Assembly (NCBI GenBank): GCA_045106235.1
Contig: JBGCEJ010000003.1
Coordinates: 310,001-374,000 of the forward strand
From: UBA4427 sp045106235
GTDB lineage: Bacteria; Myxococcota_A; UBA9160; UBA4427
DNA length: 64,000 nucleotides
Direction: 5' to 3'
Shown in pieces: positions 9,466 to 19,058 of this stretch. A program made the position numbers and the translations under genes. Positions within the stretch are counted from its first letter, which is position 1; each line of letters opens with the position of its first letter. The notes beneath the pieces are model-generated. The model was not told the origin of the DNA and ran no database searches. It saw nothing but the letters and a program-made list of their open reading frames with translations.

Positions 9466-9847
9466 GGGCAGCCGATCGTCGTCCCGCAGACGTTGCCCCC
9501 GCCGTCGCGGCCGTTCCCGGACGCAGTGCAATCAGAGACCTGGTCGCCGCCCGCTCGATGGCCCGCAAAGCCCTCGACTTCTTGATTTAGCGAACATTGT
9601 TCGCCCCGAACGAACGCCTGTTTTTGTAGAGCCCGACTTCGGTCGCGCCTGGGCTTGCTCGTCGATCCAATTCCCCTGCGGGAGGGTGGTCGAGGAGCGA
9701 GGCGAGGGCGGCGTTGGATGGGCTTTCTGGAGACTCTGTGAACCCAGTCTCGGTTCGCGAGATCGGTGGCCCGTATCGTGTCGCTTCAGCATCCAGAACT
9801 TCTCAATCTCGTTCGCGCCCACCCGGATGCGATCGAAGGGGCAAGTC
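9466..9847. other. Intergenic region upstream of a PEP-CTERM gene
   Basis: About 380 bases without a convincing gene. An inverted repeat GCGAAC-ATT-GTTCGC occupies 9590-9604 and is followed by further GAACG bases. It resembles an SOS box, but the spacer is 3 rather than 4 bases, so I call it only a possible operator. GAAGGGG at the right end (9836-9843) is the ribosome site of the next gene. Confidence 0.4.
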
Positions 9848-11341
9848 ATGAACGCTCGGCATTTCGCAGTCAAGATGGCATCGGCTTTGGGGACAGCGTG
9901 CTTGGCTCGAACGCAGCCAAGGATCCGCAGCGCCGTCGCGTTCGGCGCTGTCTCGCTCTTCGCGTTTCTCGCCCCGATGAGTGCCTCAGCGCTCGATTTC
10001 GAAGTGCCTCTGGTTTACCAGGAGAACTTTGTAGGGGAGAACTCTTTCCCGACGACATCTGAGATCGATGTAATGGACGGGGGCGGTCTAGTGGCGCGCT
10101 TGCCTTCGATGACGCCAACCACGTTTACAGGGACGAGTGCGCGTCTTATTGCGGCGGTCTCCGGTCACCCTGAAGGGGTGTATGCGGAAATGGACGATAT
10201 GCAATATTCGACCGTCGAGTCGAATGTGGGCGTTCGCGCCGTGTACTCGGGCCTGACGTCGGCCAGTCCTGGAAAAGCCAGGCTGACCAGTCTTCTTCGC
10301 TTTACGCGTGACGATGATGTTATGCCGGGCGGAACCTTGCTGGCTACGTACCTACGTATCTCTCCCTTGACGCCGAATTTTGTGGTTGTCCGGCTTGGTG
10401 TTCTGGAAGAACGACTGGGCCCAAATGGTATGCCCTCTTATACGGGGTCTCGGGAAACGCTCATCAACTACGTGAATAACGATATGCCGTTTTCGGAGGT
10501 CTCCTTCATCTCGGATCTGAAGGTCGACCGCGCTGCAGGTCTGGCTGTCGCCTCGGTCCAGATCGGGAGTGACGATGAGATCACAACCGATTCTCTTCCT
10601 CTTGTTTACGCCCAGGACTACTCCGTCTCTTCTGCGCAGCAGTACTTTCTGCACGAGGGCGAAAATGCTGACCCCTTCGAAGTGGATCTCGACTCATTTC
10701 AAGTCTTCGCGCAGCCCTATGTATTCGAGCCGCTCTTTAACATCGATATGGGTTCGTCGGTCGGCACGCCGGCGGATAGCTACGCAGCCGCAGGGTTCCC
10801 CGGCTACTGGAATCCCTTCGCGTTGGGCCCGAATACGCTGAGGGACGTCGACGGTGTGACGGTTCCTGCGACGGCTTTCCTTAACGCGAACTCGTTTGAT
10901 CAAGTCTTGGTGGGTGGCGAGGATGCCCGATTGCTCGCGGATTGGGCTGAGGACGCGGCGGGATGGGCCGTCACCTTCGCGGACCTTGCCCGCGATGGCG
11001 CCTACCGCGTGAAGGTCTACACAATGGCGGATGGACTTGCTGAATCGGGTGCACTCGTCGCGAATGATGAGCCGCACGAAACGCTGCTCGGGGTCGCTCT
11101 TCCAAGTTTGGTGGAAGGGGATTCTTATGCGGTGATTGATACGTTAGTGGAGGATGGGAAGTTGACGGTGTCGAGCTTCCCGACGTTTGCGGGGGTTCCG
11201 CCGAATACCCATCTTGCTGGGCTCCAGATCGAGACGACGGTTCCCCTCCCGGAGCCGGGGATGATCAGCATGCTTGCCGTCGGGATGCTCGGTTTGGCCG
11301 CTTCCCGCCGGACGCGGCGCAGGCGCCGTACCCGTATCTAG
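9848..11341 (+). CDS. Exported PEP-CTERM protein with beta-sandwich modules
   Basis: 497 aa from the ATG at 9848, which has GAAGGGG five bases upstream; a GTG at 9686 would add 54 unlikely residues. The long n-region is Arg/Lys-rich and is followed by a hydrophobic signal segment ending SASA. The C-terminus has PLPEPG, a hydrophobic helix and an Arg-rich end, a PEP-CTERM sorting signal. The second half (from FNIDMGSS) looks like the module at the N-terminus of the GH49-like protein at 1972. No catalytic motif is visible. The stop codon shares the tetramer CTAG (11338-11341) with the stop of the convergent VWA gene. Confidence 0.85.
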   Translation: MNARHFAVKMASALGTACLARTQPRIRSAVAFGAVSLFAFLAPMSASALDFEVPLVYQENFVGENSFPTTSEIDVMDGGGLVARLPSMTPTTFTGTSARLIAAVSGHPEGVYAEMDDMQYSTVESNVGVRAVYSGLTSASPGKARLTSLLRFTRDDDVMPGGTLLATYLRISPLTPNFVVVRLGVLEERLGPNGMPSYTGSRETLINYVNNDMPFSEVSFISDLKVDRAAGLAVASVQIGSDDEITTDSLPLVYAQDYSVSSAQQYFLHEGENADPFEVDLDSFQVFAQPYVFEPLFNIDMGSSVGTPADSYAAAGFPGYWNPFALGPNTLRDVDGVTVPATAFLNANSFDQVLVGGEDARLLADWAEDAAGWAVTFADLARDGAYRVKVYTMADGLAESGALVANDEPHETLLGVALPSLVEGDSYAVIDTLVEDGKLTVSSFPTFAGVPPNTHLAGLQIETTVPLPEPGMISMLAVGMLGLAASRRTRRRRRTRI

Positions 11342-12456
11342 GGAGCCATCATCGTCCCCGGCACGGTGATAACCGCGCGTTGGCGGCTGATCTCGGCGCC
11401 ATCGATGCTGAAGACGAGATCGACGCTGAACTCACGGTCCATTTCTGCGGGTTCGAGGTTATTCGTGAACGTGATGTTAAAGACGGCTTCGCTGTCCGTG
11501 ATCAGATCGCGAATCTGCGACGGGGGCTGAATGTCGGTGACGAATTCCGGGTTTTCGCCCGCGACCTCGACACTCACTTCGACGTCGCCAATCGCGGTCG
11601 AGATCGCGTCATCAATCGCTGCGACGACTTCCTCGCTTGCCGAACCCAAAACGAATACATCTCCGCCCGTCGCCAGGGCAATCTCGTCGGCGACCATGTC
11701 GGTGAGGCCACCACTGTCGAGGAAGAAGATCGTGACGCCGTTCTCCTGTGCCAGTTGGATGACGTCCGCGACACTTGTCGGGTAGGGATATCCCGCGTCT
11801 GTCGGGAGATGAAAGCTGTCATCTGTGGCGACGACCAGGAAGCGCAGTCGGTCGTTCTCGAAGCCGGGCTCCGAGGGAGCGATATCCGCGACGCCTGCGC
11901 AGTCGGGAAATTCATTGGCGTCGACGGTGAGTCCGTCGCCGGTCAGGGCTTGTCGAATCGCTTCGAGCTGAGCCTCAGGCTTGTCGCCGCCGACTTTGAT
12001 GTCGAGGTCGATCAGGGTGTTTCGCAATCGGCGTGTGAGCTTGCCGGTACCGCCTCCACCGAGGGGAAGGTTCAGCTCGTATCCGAAGTCGCCTTGAACC
12101 AGAAAGCCGAAATCGTTGCAAGGGGCGTCGACGAAACTGCCGAGTCCAATACGAAGGTCGGGAAGACTGTCTTCTAAGGCACCGATGATTTCATCCGCTT
12201 CCATAATGAAGGTGTCGCGATCGTCTCCGAGGCTCCCGCTTCGGTCGAAGAGGACCATGATGTCCGCGCCGATTTCTTCAGTCGTCGGGAGTTCGACCAC
12301 GACGGTTTGGGTGTCCTGTTCTCCCGCTTGAAGAACGAGATCCACGGTGGTCGGAATCGACGTCCCGCCGCCGCCCGAGCCTCCGCCTCCGCATGCGCCA
12401 AGAACGAGCATGAGGCATGACAAGGACAATATTTGAAGACGGCGTGGGCTCAACAT
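11338..12456 (-). CDS. Lipoprotein with von Willebrand factor A domain
   Basis: 372 aa. The signal ends in a lipobox (LVLGAC, Cys22), followed by a Gly/Ser-rich flexible stretch, so the mature protein is lipid-anchored. The VWA domain (about 60-290) has the MIDAS motif DRSGS (Asp71, Ser73, Ser75) that binds Mg2+ and an acidic protein ligand. A last region (about 290-372) looks like a beta-sandwich. Adhesion or envelope-assembly roles are typical for the family. It converges on the PEP-CTERM gene at 9848 with a 4-base overlap of stop codons, and diverges from the M11-type protease at 12761. Confidence 0.85.
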   Translation of the reverse strand: MLSPRRLQILSLSCLMLVLGACGGGGSGGGGTSIPTTVDLVLQAGEQDTQTVVVELPTTEEIGADIMVLFDRSGSLGDDRDTFIMEADEIIGALEDSLPDLRIGLGSFVDAPCNDFGFLVQGDFGYELNLPLGGGGTGKLTRRLRNTLIDLDIKVGGDKPEAQLEAIRQALTGDGLTVDANEFPDCAGVADIAPSEPGFENDRLRFLVVATDDSFHLPTDAGYPYPTSVADVIQLAQENGVTIFFLDSGGLTDMVADEIALATGGDVFVLGSASEEVVAAIDDAISTAIGDVEVSVEVAGENPEFVTDIQPPSQIRDLITDSEAVFNITFTNNLEPAEMDREFSVDLVFSIDGAEISRQRAVITVPGTMMAP

Positions 12457-12760
12457 TTAGAACTCCGAAATTGATCAATCGCCGCGCGGGTTTGCGCGAG
12501 CGGATAGACGCTCTTGAGTGGCTCCTCGAGGGCTTTTGTGAACGAGAATCTCTTCTCAAATCGCAAAGCGAGTCCTGATTTTCCGGCGGGGAGAGAGAGT
12601 TGCCGGCGAACGATCTTTGGGGACACGGCGATTGCCGGTGGGAGGTTGAGTCTTGCCGGTTGAAACGGGGAACCCTTTTCAGCGCCTGGCCACTTCGCAA
12701 AAGGGCTGTCTGAAACGACGGGGCTACTGCATTCTTATCCCCTATGCGAAAGAACCAACC
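12457..12760. promoter_or_regulatory. Divergent promoter region with three TTGCCGG repeats
   Basis: About 300 bases between the VWA lipoprotein and the M11-type protease. TTGCCGG occurs three times in the same orientation at 12600-12606, 12632-12638 and 12653-12659, with spacings of 32 and 21 bases, close to three and two helical turns. One more copy is at 20742-20748 before the BTAD regulator. The number is small, so this is only a candidate binding-site array. Confidence 0.3.
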
Positions 12761-15700
12761 ATGACCTTCGTTCAAGTTCATCTCTCCGCAGCGCTGATGG
12801 CACTCTTCGCGCTCGTGATCATGCCCCAGGCCGCCTCCGCGCAGGCGCTTCTGGATCAAGAGGCGGTCGCCGAGGAGGATAATGGGCAGCTTTTCATTTC
12901 TTCTTCTTCGCTGCTCGCGCAGACTTTCACCGTCGGAATCGGTGGCATCCTGACCGGGATCGAAGTCAAGGTCAGCGGCGGAGCGAGCACGTCGACCTGG
13001 GAAATCCATCCCACGCTGAACGGCGAGCCCGTACTGGGTGGCCCTCCGCTCGCGAGTGGCACGATCAGTTTTGATTCGCCGGAATTCACGCCGGTCTACG
13101 TCCCGATTGATCTCACAGCAGATAATCTCGAAGTCGAGCTCGGGGAAGTCCTGGCGATCGTGACGGGCGATTTTATGACGACGCGGCTGCCGGGCCGAAA
13201 CGTCTTCTGGCATAGACTCGACGGTTTCTACAATAATTTCGGTGGCCGTTATTTTCGCGCTGTTCCGCCGCTGACCGAATGGCTCGTGTTCGACACTTCG
13301 ATCGATATGGGCTTCCGGACCTTTGTCGAACCGTTGCCGCCGACGGCTGGCCAATTCAATTTCGATGTGACGGATCGAAGTGATCGCGGGATCCTGCTTT
13401 ACGCCGAAAATTCGGGTTGTACAACGACCGGCGTGTCTGGCTTCGCTGATCCCGACTGTACGATCGATGGCGACGATGCGGACGCGAGCTTCTCGATTTC
13501 TGCGATTCCCGCCGCTCTGACTTGGAGCGGGGATACCGCGACGATTACGGTGGATCCGGCCGAAGTCGAGTCCGAACGTTCGGGGCGGCTCGGCGTTTCG
13601 GTCCTGGGCGCGACGTCGATGATCTTCCAGTTCGATGTCGTGACGGGCGCGCTCGTGGGCGGGCATCTCTCGGGCGCACCGGGCGACTATTTCTTCCGAG
13701 CGGATGTGCCGACGCCGCAGGGGACGCTGACCTTTGACTGGCTGAACCGGGACCAGCAGGACAGGCCCTTCGAGGGGACCGTTCTTGTGGGGACTGCTTT
13801 CGAACGGCAGGTTGTGGCGAGCTGCGCGACGGAAACCGACGCCTTGGCGCCAGTGGATACAAACGGCATGTGCTTCCTTCAGCAGTACCCGGCTCCGGTG
13901 TACAACCCGACGCTGAATACGTTCACGGTCTACGCACCCCGGGATGCGCTCTTTCCGACCGAGGACTTTTCCCCGGAATTCGACACGCTGGACTACGGCC
14001 TCGCTGAGGTCCCGACGCCGGTGCCGAGTTTCGGTCCGCCTTGGATTGGTGTCTTGTTGACGGCGCTCTTAGCCTCGGCGCGTGCGCGCGGGGCGCGCAG
14101 GGTGCGTCGCGGTCGCTGGGTCCGCCGGGCTCGCCGCCCCGGAGCGGCTGTGATCCTGGCGGGGGCCTTCGCTTTCGCCGTTTCGCCCTCTCCCAGCCAC
14201 GCCGAAGTTTTCGAGGGCGTTTACGAACTCGGTATTTCCGAGACCTTCGCGGGAGAAGGCGAGCCCGCGACGGTGACTTGGCATAGAACGCTCCGCACGG
14301 CGACCCAGCGGATCGGTCTTCCGCCGATGGACGATGTCCCGGGCTTTTCTCATGGCGCGACCGTGCGGGTGGAAGGCGAGATCGTGGACGGCGTGTTAGT
14401 CACCGAGTCGATTGAGGCAGGAGGCCCGTTCCGTGGCGCAGGGCCGGTCCTTGCGGCGATGCGCGCGCCCGCGGTGCCGCCGACCGAGACGCTGGGGGCG
14501 CAAAGGACCCTCGTGACGCTGCTCAATTTTACGAATGACCTCTCCCAGCCCACGACGGCTGCGGAAGTGACGACCTTCCTGCTTGACGAGGCGAATCCGA
14601 CCTCGCTGAGTTCCTATGTAGAAGAAGCTTCCTACGGTCGGGCTTCGATTACGGGCGGCGCGGCGGGATGGATTCCGGTCGGGTACGACGATTCGCTCTG
14701 TCAGCTCTGGTCGACGAACGGCGAGCAGACTCCGCCGACCGCCGCGAATCTGGTCTACGCGCTCGATCCACTGATCGACTACGCGATCCTCGATCGCTGG
14801 ATCATCATCATTCCCCAGAACACGAACTGCGGCTTCGCCGGCTACAGCTCCCTCGGTAAGGAGACCTGGGATACCGACGACGGCGTCGTGCGGTTCTCAC
14901 GCTTCATCTTGAATGGCTTCAATCCTTCGTCGATCTCTCGCGTAGCCGCGCATGAGTTCGGCCATAGCGCCGGCGCGCTGCAGCATTCCCGGGATCATGA
15001 ATGTGGGACGGAAATCGTCGGCGATCGTTGCTCTGAGGGAGAGACGGCAGGTGACGCCTTTGATGTGATTTCGCAGTCGGTTCCGTACGGGCACTACAGC
15101 GCGCCTAACAAGGAGGCCCTGCATTGGCTCGATACGAATCTCGTTGAAGTTGCGCCGCCGGGGGGCACGTTTCTGCTGGATTCATTCTCCGTGCCGACCT
15201 CGGGGTCGCCTCCGACGAGTCCCTTGGCGCTCCGGATTCCCGTTGAGTGGGTCATGGATGATCTGCGCGGCGCGAGCGGCTACTACGTGAGCTACCGGAC
15301 CCAGGACGGTTTTGATTCGATCTTCCCGGCGCTTGCAACGGACGGGGCGATGATTCATCTGGATGGCGATTTCTATACGCCGCTGGATCCACCGGCGACG
15401 GGCGCGACTGCGCTCCTTGACCTCACGCCCAATGCGGATGCCTCCCAGACCGTGGACTCTGAGAATGTTGTTCTCGAAATCGGTGAGACCTTTAACGATG
15501 TGGAGAACGGAATCTCGATCGAGGTGCTCGGCCGGGTAGGGGACGAACTCGAAGTGGAGGTCGTGTACTCGAAATATTGTGGGAACGGCGTCTTCGAGCC
15601 GGAGATTGGTGAGGCCTGCGACGGGGCTGATTTTGGAGGCGAGACCTGTTCTTCTGTCGGCTTCACAGGGGGAAGTCTGGGATGTTCCGCGAGCTGCGAG

Positions 15701-16495
15701 GTCGAGACGCTGGCCTGCAGTGGGACGGATTCCTGCGGCCCCGGCCATGAGTATGATTTCGCGAGTGATACCTGTACTGCAGAGTTTCGGCTCGATTCTT
15801 CTCGGCGCGATATCTGGCGAAGCTCGAGCGATTGGGACGTCGTTCGCGCCTTCGGCTCGGGCAATCCCACGACGAACTATAATTACATATACATGTCGAA
15901 CACGGCGCGACCCGGCTTCGGCAATATCTACCGGAACTCTCTGCCCTTCGACACGTCGAGCATTCCCGATGGCGCGAACCTGGTCTCCGCCTCCTTGGAT
16001 CTGAAGATTCTAGCGGATGGATTCCCGACTCTAAACACGCATCCCGATTCTGCAGATCAGCTCGTGTTAGTCGAGGCAACGCTTTCAGAGCCGCCGGTCG
16101 CGATTTTCTCGGACTTTTCCACGATCGGTGCGGTGGATTCGCCCATCGAACTCGCGCCGCGGATCGATGTGGGGGACGTCTTCACGAGTGGAGATACGCC
16201 GATTCAATTCGTGCTGGGAAGCGAGGGGCTTGATGCACTCGACCCGATGGGCTTTTCCTATCTCGGGCTCCGTGGTGGCTACGATGTCGACGATGTCGTT
16301 GTGCCGGACGAGAATAATTCGCTTCAGCTCTATCTGCGGAGTGAAGCTTCGCCGATTGCCGGGCCGCGGTTGACCGTTGTCTACGACGCAGTTCCGGAAC
16401 CCGGCTTCGCGACGGGGCTCTTGGTGAGCGGTCTTGTCGGGCGCTTCTTGGCGGGCGCGCGGCGCCGCCGAGCTGCTCCGTCGCCGCGCTGCTGA
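12761..16495 (+). CDS. In-frame fusion: exported protein with internal VP-type tail plus M11-like metalloprotease with PEP-CTERM tail
   Basis: 1244 aa from the ATG at 12761, where a clean signal peptide begins (ending ASAQ); a TTG at 12653 would only add unlikely residues. Residues 30-415 form an exported beta-rich region. Residues 415-446 read TPVPSFG, hydrophobic helix, Arg-rich, like a C-terminal sorting tail. At Val448 (a GTG codon, 14102) a second complete signal peptide begins (ending PSHAE). A gametolysin-like M11 domain follows (FTNDLSQP, SYVEEASYGRASITGG, HEFGHSAGALQH at 731-742). A CGNGVFEPEIGEACDG Cys-rich repeat of myxobacterial type follows near residue 943. The end is a true PEP-CTERM signal (VPEPG, ARRRR). 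No stop separates the halves. It may be a real fusion or two genes joined by loss of a stop. Confidence 0.85.
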   Translation: MTFVQVHLSAALMALFALVIMPQAASAQALLDQEAVAEEDNGQLFISSSSLLAQTFTVGIGGILTGIEVKVSGGASTSTWEIHPTLNGEPVLGGPPLASGTISFDSPEFTPVYVPIDLTADNLEVELGEVLAIVTGDFMTTRLPGRNVFWHRLDGFYNNFGGRYFRAVPPLTEWLVFDTSIDMGFRTFVEPLPPTAGQFNFDVTDRSDRGILLYAENSGCTTTGVSGFADPDCTIDGDDADASFSISAIPAALTWSGDTATITVDPAEVESERSGRLGVSVLGATSMIFQFDVVTGALVGGHLSGAPGDYFFRADVPTPQGTLTFDWLNRDQQDRPFEGTVLVGTAFERQVVASCATETDALAPVDTNGMCFLQQYPAPVYNPTLNTFTVYAPRDALFPTEDFSPEFDTLDYGLAEVPTPVPSFGPPWIGVLLTALLASARARGARRVRRGRWVRRARRPGAAVILAGAFAFAVSPSPSHAEVFEGVYELGISETFAGEGEPATVTWHRTLRTATQRIGLPPMDDVPGFSHGATVRVEGEIVDGVLVTESIEAGGPFRGAGPVLAAMRAPAVPPTETLGAQRTLVTLLNFTNDLSQPTTAAEVTTFLLDEANPTSLSSYVEEASYGRASITGGAAGWIPVGYDDSLCQLWSTNGEQTPPTAANLVYALDPLIDYAILDRWIIIIPQNTNCGFAGYSSLGKETWDTDDGVVRFSRFILNGFNPSSISRVAAHEFGHSAGALQHSRDHECGTEIVGDRCSEGETAGDAFDVISQSVPYGHYSAPNKEALHWLDTNLVEVAPPGGTFLLDSFSVPTSGSPPTSPLALRIPVEWVMDDLRGASGYYVSYRTQDGFDSIFPALATDGAMIHLDGDFYTPLDPPATGATALLDLTPNADASQTVDSENVVLEIGETFNDVENGISIEVLGRVGDELEVEVVYSKYCGNGVFEPEIGEACDGADFGGETCSSVGFTGGSLGCSASCEVETLACSGTDSCGPGHEYDFASDTCTAEFRLDSSRRDIWRSSSDWDVVRAFGSGNPTTNYNYIYMSNTARPGFGNIYRNSLPFDTSSIPDGANLVSASLDLKILADGFPTLNTHPDSADQLVLVEATLSEPPVAIFSDFSTIGAVDSPIELAPRIDVGDVFTSGDTPIQFVLGSEGLDALDPMGFSYLGLRGGYDVDDVVVPDENNSLQLYLRSEASPIAGPRLTVVYDAVPEPGFATGLLVSGLVGRFLAGARRRRAAPSPRC

Positions 16496-16496
16496 T

Positions 16497-17225
16497 CTAG
16501 AGAGTGGCTGCGCTTTTGCGCCGGGCCATCACAAAGCCGGCTCCCATGAGCAGCGCGGCGAGGGCGAAGAGGCCAAAGTGGTCCATGCTCGGAACGACCG
16601 GCGGCGCCGGGTTGTTCACGACATAACTCGTGGGGCTATGCAGAACGAGACCTTCCGCCGCCGCCGCGAGCTCGATCGAGAGCGTGTCGGACTGAGTGGC
16701 GATCCACTGGCTCTGATCCGTCCAGACGCCCCCATTCTCTGCCTCATCGGAGCGCTCGTCGGCGGAGGTATTGTCGATGCCGTCGACACTCCACTGCGCG
16801 TGGTCGGCGATGGTGTTGCCGTTTCCGAAAGAGACGGGCGCGAAGTAGATCTGAATTCCGTAGGAACCAGAATCGAAGGGCGTTGCGAACGCGCCGAGCG
16901 AGCTGACGTTGATCCGGGTTGGATCTCCGCCGGGAGCGTCGTTGAGGAAATGAATGAAGATCGATCCGCCCGCCGGAATTGAGACGCCGTTGAGGCCCGA
17001 AGACGCTGAATAGCGCCGGACTTCACTCTCATCATGCGAGCAAAATCGCCAGCCATCGAGGGGCTCGGCGGAGCCGCCGAAGTTGCGGAGTTCGAGCGTT
17101 GAGGTCTCGAAGTTGAACTCACGCATCTGGACGTCGCGGGGCGCGGCGAAGGCGAACGAGGGCGCGAGAACCAGGGCGGCGATCGCAAAAAAGGTAAGGA
17201 CGGCGAAGGTCTGAAGGGGGCGCAT
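16497..17225 (-). CDS. Exported lamin-tail-like protein with IPTL-like C-terminal tail
   Basis: 242 aa. A signal peptide (about 1-28, ending AFA) precedes a domain beginning VQMREFNFETSTLELRNFG with DGWRFCSH, which fits the lamin-tail-domain beta-sandwich. The C-terminus is VPSMDHFG, a hydrophobic helix and MARRK. This resembles the IPTL/VPxxxxxG type of sorting tail, not PEP-CTERM. The function is unknown; such domains often attach exported proteins to the surface. Its stop lies one base from the stop of the convergent protease at 12761. Confidence 0.8.
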   Translation of the reverse strand: MRPLQTFAVLTFFAIAALVLAPSFAFAAPRDVQMREFNFETSTLELRNFGGSAEPLDGWRFCSHDESEVRRYSASSGLNGVSIPAGGSIFIHFLNDAPGGDPTRINVSSLGAFATPFDSGSYGIQIYFAPVSFGNGNTIADHAQWSVDGIDNTSADERSDEAENGGVWTDQSQWIATQSDTLSIELAAAAEGLVLHSPTSYVVNNPAPPVVPSMDHFGLFALAALLMGAGFVMARRKSAATL

Positions 17226-17372
17226 GAGGTTCTCCGAGTGGTCTGTTTGGGGGACTTCGGAGACCGCGGGCCTACGGAAGTCGACCTCCCTTATACAGGA
17301 GCCGACGCGGAAGGTGTGGGAAATTCCTACGTCCGTGGAACTAATGGCGGAGGAGGGCAGCTACCCGACCTA

Positions 17373-19052
17373 TCACTCGCCGGAAACCCTTCGGCTCTCG
17401 TTGATGGCCGATGAAGGGGCGCGAAGGGGGAAGATGACTTCGCCCGAGCCTTCGAGGGTGCCGAACTGCGGCGTTTGGCGATTGTCGGACGCCGCCGTGA
17501 CTTGGGGGCGAACGAAGACGCCGATCTCGCCGGCTGTGACGACACCATTGCCGTCGAAATCCGCTTCGCCCCGGAGTGCCCGAACGAGATAGGATGTGAA
17601 GAGGCCTTCGCCGTCACGTTCGATGGCGAGTTCACCCTCGGTGCCCGCGGTGAGCATTTGGACGGCGGGGAGGGCGGTGACTTTCTCGATGAAGCCGGCT
17701 TCGTTGGCGCGGACGACCCCGATACCGCGGGTGATGCCGAGGCCCGAGTAGCAGGAGTCCATCGCGTAGAAGACATGCCGCGCGGAGATGCCTTTCGAAA
17801 AACCTTTGAGGGTGGCCATCGAAATTCCGGTTGCGTCGAGTGCCTTCGGGCTCGCGTCGGCGGGGACGATGAACCCGCGCTTGCGGCCGTCTGCTTCGGT
17901 CACGGTTTCCCCATGCCCAGCGAAAAAGATGAAAGCGAGATCGTCGGGATGGGTTTCCTGAGCGAGTTCCTGGCCGAGGAGGGAGATGATTCGGCTTCGT
18001 GTCGCGTCTCCATCGTAGAGCTCGAAAACTTTGTCGAAGCCGAGTGCGCGGAGCTCATTCGCCATGCGTTCGGAGTCGCGGCGGGCGCCTTCGAGATGAG
18101 GCCAGCGCGCGTAGCGGTCGATTCCGATGACGGCGGCGATTCGCCTTCCGTAGGGGCTTTCGACGAAGTTTTTCCCTGCGCGAGCCGGTTGCCTCTTGGA
18201 CGCTTGTTGGCCGAAGTCGCGGGTGGCTTCTCGGGGCGCGGCGGATTTTCGACTCATGGAGGCAAGGGAATAGCTTTCCGTAGGCGGAACCTCCGCGGAT
18301 CGTTTTTGGGTCAGAAACCGAGTGCCCCCTCGGCCGGCGCCCGAAGCCTCGGCGGTGGCGACGGGAGGCGCTGGTATTTCCGCGGCGCGACCCGCGAGTG
18401 CGAGGCGAAACATTTCGGAGAGGACGGGGTTTCGGCGCGCGGAGGCCCTTGCGAGGGCGGAATCGCCCCGACTATTCGGGGTATAAGGGTCAGCACCCGC
18501 TTGGAGGAGCAGCCGCACGACCCCGAGATGGTTTTCTTCGACGGCGACATGCAAGGGTGTGCGCCGCGCGTCTTGCGTCTCGGCGAGGTCGACATGGGCT
18601 CCTGCCCGGGCCAGTGCGTAAACGCCGCCTCGGTTTCCGGATTCGGCCGCGACGAAGAGGGGCGTGGCGCCGGAGCTTTGCGTGCGTGCGTTGAGCTCCG
18701 CTTTCGCGCGAATCAGCGGATCTATGACCGCCGGACCGGCTGAGCGTGCGGCCACGTGGAGCGGCGTCCAGCCGTCACGGCCCATATCGCGTGGGTCGGC
18801 ACCCGCTTCGAGCAAGACATCAACCGAGGCTTCAGAATCCGCCTCGATGGCCGCCCGCAGTGCGACCTGGATCTGGTCTGCATTCTGCGAAGTCAGGGGT
18901 TCGGTCGCTAGGCGTTCCCGGAGCGAATGAGCGTCCCCGGACGCGGCGATCGACTGGAGGTCGCGCGTGCTCGCGCAGGCGGAGAGGAGCAAGGGGAGCA
19001 AGAGAAGCAGAGCTCCGATTGTCGCCCGAAGAGTAAAGCCTTCTAAACGCAG
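17373..19052 (-). CDS. Ankyrin-repeat lipoprotein with caspase-like (C14) peptidase domain
   Basis: The frame's only standard start is TTG at 19001 (542 aa), but that cuts the signal peptide to eight residues. A CTG at 19052 has AAGGAG six bases upstream and adds the missing n- and h-region (RLEGFTLRATIG then Leu-rich), giving 559 aa, so I chose it. The lipobox is LLLSAC. In TTG numbering, ankyrin repeats cover about 40-205, a linker 206-280, and the caspase-like domain 285-535 with His363 (FFAGHGE) and Cys417 (MDSCYSG). An EF-hand-like loop DFDGNGVVTAGE (481-492) suggests Ca2+ binding. Metacaspase relatives cut after Arg/Lys. The protein should be envelope-anchored. It follows the porin gene by 46 bases, probably in one operon. 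Confidence 0.88.
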   Translation of the reverse strand: MRLEGFTLRATIGALLLLLPLLLSACASTRDLQSIAASGDAHSLRERLATEPLTSQNADQIQVALRAAIEADSEASVDVLLEAGADPRDMGRDGWTPLHVAARSAGPAVIDPLIRAKAELNARTQSSGATPLFVAAESGNRGGVYALARAGAHVDLAETQDARRTPLHVAVEENHLGVVRLLLQAGADPYTPNSRGDSALARASARRNPVLSEMFRLALAGRAAEIPAPPVATAEASGAGRGGTRFLTQKRSAEVPPTESYSLASMSRKSAAPREATRDFGQQASKRQPARAGKNFVESPYGRRIAAVIGIDRYARWPHLEGARRDSERMANELRALGFDKVFELYDGDATRSRIISLLGQELAQETHPDDLAFIFFAGHGETVTEADGRKRGFIVPADASPKALDATGISMATLKGFSKGISARHVFYAMDSCYSGLGITRGIGVVRANEAGFIEKVTALPAVQMLTAGTEGELAIERDGEGLFTSYLVRALRGEADFDGNGVVTAGEIGVFVRPQVTAASDNRQTPQFGTLEGSGEVIFPLRAPSSAINESRRVSGE

Positions 19053-19058
19053 AACGGA

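Noticed and set aside
9590..9604. GCGAACATTGTTCGC as an SOS box
   Set aside because: The spacer between GAAC and GTTC is three bases, not four, and no SOS gene is nearby.
12278..13666. 462-aa open frame on the minus strand
   Set aside because: It crosses the divergent promoter and is antisense to the M11 fusion gene; composition is Arg-rich with no domain.
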